DNA of 7,845 nucleotides from Candidatus Aminicenantes bacterium UBA4820. GTDB taxonomy: Bacteria > Acidobacteriota > UBA4820. Positions within the stretch are counted from its first letter, which is position 1. The number at the start of each line of letters is the position of its first letter. The position numbers and the translations under genes were made by a program. Shown here in pieces: positions 5,677-7,845 of the stretch. The stretch is from positions 1 through 7,845 of the forward strand of contig DHFQ01000109.1 of assembly GCA_002402325.1 (NCBI GenBank). Direction: 5' to 3'. A model generated the notes under the pieces. That model was not told the origin of the DNA. It saw nothing but the letters and a program-made list of their open reading frames with translations, and made no database searches.

Positions 5677-6286
5677 CTTTAATCTTCTCAATTTCCAATT
5701 TTGAAAGGGGACCGCTCCTTATAGTCTTTATTATATTGCCTTCAGCCTCAAAAACCGTAGATGGAACTTTTCCCTTCACATTTCCACCATCAACGATTAA
5801 AACATCATCAAACTTTCCAAAATAAAAGTTAGCCTCCCGACAATTAAACGCTGGCTTTTCATTTGAATAGTTGGCTGAAGTTACAGCGAGAACATCATTA
5901 TAAGCAGATAAAATTTTTAAAGCGATTTCATTTTCGGGGATTCTTAGACCTATTTTTTCAAAAGAGGGATAATACCAATTAGGCAAAGTTTTTTTTCTTT
6001 TTAAAAGCATTGTTATTGGTCCGGGATAAAGTTTTTCTGCAAGAGAAATTTCAATTTTTGTAAAGGTGAGATATTTTTTTGCAACTTCAATTGAGGAACA
6101 CATTAAGGCAATCGGCTTGTCCTCTCTTCTCTTCTTTATTTCAAAAAGTTTTTTTAAATTCTCCTCTTTTTTGATTGAAACGCCAATTCCGTAGACTGTG
6201 TCAGTGGGAAAGACAATCGGATGCCCTGCCTTAATGTGGGTCAAAACTTTTTTTAAAAAATCATTTGAAAATGGGGATAAAATCAT
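5666..6286 (-). CDS. tsaC: L-threonylcarbamoyladenylate synthase (TsaC/YrdC type)
   Basis: This 206-residue enzyme makes threonylcarbamoyl-AMP from threonine, bicarbonate and ATP. That is the first step of the t6A modification at position 37 of ANN-decoding tRNAs. The YrdC/Sua5 fold is recognisable from FPTDTVYGIG (26-35), KRREDKP (52-58), LYPGPIT (86-92), IGLRIP (112-117), TSAN (136-139), GKVPSTV (172-178) and the closing IRSG (189-192). The length matches the short TsaC form, without the C-terminal Sua5 domain. The start codon overlaps the topA stop as ATGA (6283-6286), and a GAGGAG site lies 8 nt upstream (6300-6295) inside the end of topA. Translation is thus probably coupled to topA while also having a good site of its own. 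The TsaB/D/E partners needed for t6A transfer are not in this window. Confidence 0.95.
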   Translation of the reverse strand: MILSPFSNDFLKKVLTHIKAGHPIVFPTDTVYGIGVSIKKEENLKKLFEIKKRREDKPIALMCSSIEVAKKYLTFTKIEISLAEKLYPGPITMLLKRKKTLPNWYYPSFEKIGLRIPENEIALKILSAYNDVLAVTSANYSNEKPAFNCREANFYFGKFDDVLIVDGGNVKGKVPSTVFEAEGNIIKTIRSGPLSKLEIEKIKDEG

Positions 6287-7845
6287 TTGTTTATCTCCTC
6301 AGTGTATCCGCAACCTTCTTTTACGCAAACTTTGAAAACCTTTTTTGCTTTTATCTTTTTCACAAGATAGTTGTTCCCACATTGAGGACACTTTTCCCCG
6401 ATTGGCTCATCCCACGAAATAAACTTGCATTTAGGGTAATTCGTGCAACCATAAAATGGTTTTCTCTTTTTTGTAAAAAGCATTCTCAAAGGCTTTGAGC
6501 ATAAAGGACAGGGGGGAAGGTCTTTAGATTTTATCTCTTTTTTCTTTATGTATTTGCATTCGGGATAGTTTGAGCAGGCAATAAATTTGCCATACCTTCC
6601 CATCTTTGAAACGAGATTTGCTCCACACTGAGGACACTTCTCATCAAGGAGTTCATCCTTTTTTAAAACAAGTTCACCTTCTTTATTTACTATAAGAGTC
6701 TTCTTTCCTTTACATTTTGGATAGTGTTCACAGGCAAGAAATTGCCCATATTTTCCACTTTTCACAACCATCTTTGAATTGCAAATCTGGCAAATCAAAT
6801 CTTCTTTCGGGACATTTAAAACCTTCTCTTCCTCTTTTAAAGGCATTGTGGTTTTACATTTTGGATAGTCTGAACAGCCAAGAAACAATCCAAAACTTCC
6901 CATCTTTTTTACCATTGGTTTTCCACATTTTGGACATTTAATATCCGTTTCAATCCCATCTCTCTTTATGTTTGCCATCTCCAATTTCGCCTCTGAAAGG
7001 GTTTTAGAAAACATCTTCCAGAATTTTTTTAGAAGGACGATTCTTTTTTCTTCACCCTTTTCAATTTTATCAAGTTCTTCTTCCAGTTTTGCCGTGTAAT
7101 CAATATCAAACAGTTTAGGAAAATGCTTAACTAAAATTTCCGAAACAATTTTTCCAAGCGAAGTCGGAATTAAATATCCACCCTCCCTATTTACATAATC
7201 TCTTGCTTGAACCGTTGAAATTATAGTCGCATAGGTTGAAGGTCTGCCAATCCCATTTTCTTCAAGTGCCTTTACGAGGGTCGCTTCGCTATATCTTGGA
7301 GGCGGTTCTGTCCATTTTTGCTCAGACTTAAGTTCAATAAGATTTAGAACTTCACCTTTCTTAATATCGGGCAAAGACTTGTCTTCATCTTCTGAAGAAT
7401 CAAAGGCAATTTTGTATCCTTTAAATGTGCAAATTGACCCCTGAGCAAGGAAAATTGCACTATCACACTCAATTTGTGCCTTAGTGCTTAAAAAGAGTGC
7501 ATCTTTCATCTGAGACGCAATAAATCTTCTGTAAATCAGTTTGTAAAGCGAATATTCATCATCTTTTAAATATTGTTTAATTGAGTCGGGTGTTCTAAAA
7601 ACATCTGTAGGTCTTATCGCCTCGTGGGCATCCTGAGATTTCTCCTTTGGAGCATAAATCCTCTCTTTTTCAGGAAGAAAATCTTTTCCATATTCTTGAA
7701 GAATTAATTTCCTTGATTGAGCAATTGCTTCCTGTGAAATCCTCGTTGAATCTGTCCTCATATAGGTTATAAGACCTGTGGTTTGCCCTTTTGCAAGATC
7801 GACGCCCTCATAAAGTCTTTGAGCAACACTCATAGTTTTTTTGAC
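6283..7845 (-). CDS. topA: DNA topoisomerase I (type IA), 5'-truncated by the window edge
   Basis: The frame is open to the window edge, so 520 C-terminal residues are visible. The N-terminal TOPRIM domain and roughly the first 260-290 residues lie outside. The apparent ATG at 7833 is internal: the codons before it read V-K-K-T, the conserved run preceding M-x-x-AQRLYE in TopA. The enzyme relaxes negative supercoils by transient single-strand cleavage. Counting from the edge, the catalytic Tyr28 lies in GLITYMRTDST. QDAHEAIRPT (71-80) and GIGRPSTYA (198-206) are hallmark motifs. The tail carries five Cys4 zinc ribbons (Cys304/307/324/330, 352/355/372/378, 404/407/424/430, 446/449/467/473, 486/489/507/512) that usually bind single-stranded DNA or RNA polymerase. 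The last departs from the shared YP.CK ending. E. coli TopA has fewer canonical Cys4 ribbons. The gene ends with TGA inside the ATGA overlap with tsaC and is the first visible gene of a topA-tsaC-sir2 operon. Confidence 0.97.
   Translation of the reverse strand, partial: VKKTMSVAQRLYEGVDLAKGQTTGLITYMRTDSTRISQEAIAQSRKLILQEYGKDFLPEKERIYAPKEKSQDAHEAIRPTDVFRTPDSIKQYLKDDEYSLYKLIYRRFIASQMKDALFLSTKAQIECDSAIFLAQGSICTFKGYKIAFDSSEDEDKSLPDIKKGEVLNLIELKSEQKWTEPPPRYSEATLVKALEENGIGRPSTYATIISTVQARDYVNREGGYLIPTSLGKIVSEILVKHFPKLFDIDYTAKLEEELDKIEKGEEKRIVLLKKFWKMFSKTLSEAKLEMANIKRDGIETDIKCPKCGKPMVKKMGSFGLFLGCSDYPKCKTTMPLKEEEKVLNVPKEDLICQICNSKMVVKSGKYGQFLACEHYPKCKGKKTLIVNKEGELVLKKDELLDEKCPQCGANLVSKMGRYGKFIACSNYPECKYIKKKEIKSKDLPPCPLCSKPLRMLFTKKRKPFYGCTNYPKCKFISWDEPIGEKCPQCGNNYLVKKIKAKKVFKVCVKEGCGYTEEINK

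Noticed and set aside
5677..5691. TTG start at 5691 for sir2
   Set aside because: It adds only R-R-L-K, has no recognisable ribosome site, and is less likely than the ATG at 5676. It cannot be fully excluded.
7831..7833. ATG at 7833 as the start of topA
   Set aside because: The active-site tyrosine would lie at residue 24 and the TOPRIM domain would be missing. The frame stays open to the window edge with the conserved V-K-K-T preceding it, so the gene simply runs off the window.

Overview
The window looks like a chromosomal segment from a low-GC, probably anaerobic bacterium. Coding DNA is roughly one-third G+C by eye. Bacterial hallmarks are the tRNA gene with an encoded CCA end, sigma70-like -35/-10 boxes, clear Shine-Dalgarno sites, and a bacterial-type topoisomerase I with C-terminal zinc ribbons. 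TGA is a normal stop (it ends topA and sir2), which argues against a TGA-recoded lineage. The gene set (an HdrDE/EMO-like membrane Fe-S protein and an orphan YfhO-type membrane protein) would fit an uncultivated anaerobic phylum, but the sequence alone does not fix the taxon.

Layout. Positions 1-362 hold no gene. This stretch is visibly more GC-rich than the coding DNA and is packed with short hairpins and tRNA-derived repeats, including a 45-bp exact duplication of the 3' end and trailer of the neighbouring tRNA. Positions 363-438 are tRNA-Gly(CCC) on the minus strand, with its own good promoter at 448-476. A short divergent spacer leads to a plus-strand gene at 544-2508. It encodes a membrane b-type-cytochrome/HdrD-like iron-sulfur oxidoreductase that probably moves electrons between a soluble partner and the quinone pool.

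All remaining genes are on the minus strand, convergent with that gene: topA (cut by the right edge), tsaC, sir2/cobB and a 742-residue YfhO-family membrane protein. topA and tsaC share an ATGA overlap, and tsaC and sir2 overlap by 11 nt, so these three are almost certainly one translationally coupled operon. The YfhO-like gene follows after 123 nt and may be read through or have its own promoter.

The protein-coding genes are recognisable families, and I see no convincing new multi-gene system. The least ordinary part is the left-hand non-coding block, where pieces of the tRNA-Gly gene and its trailer have been copied and rearranged among palindromes. The topA-tsaC-sir2 coupling and the orphan EMO-like protein are second-tier points of interest.
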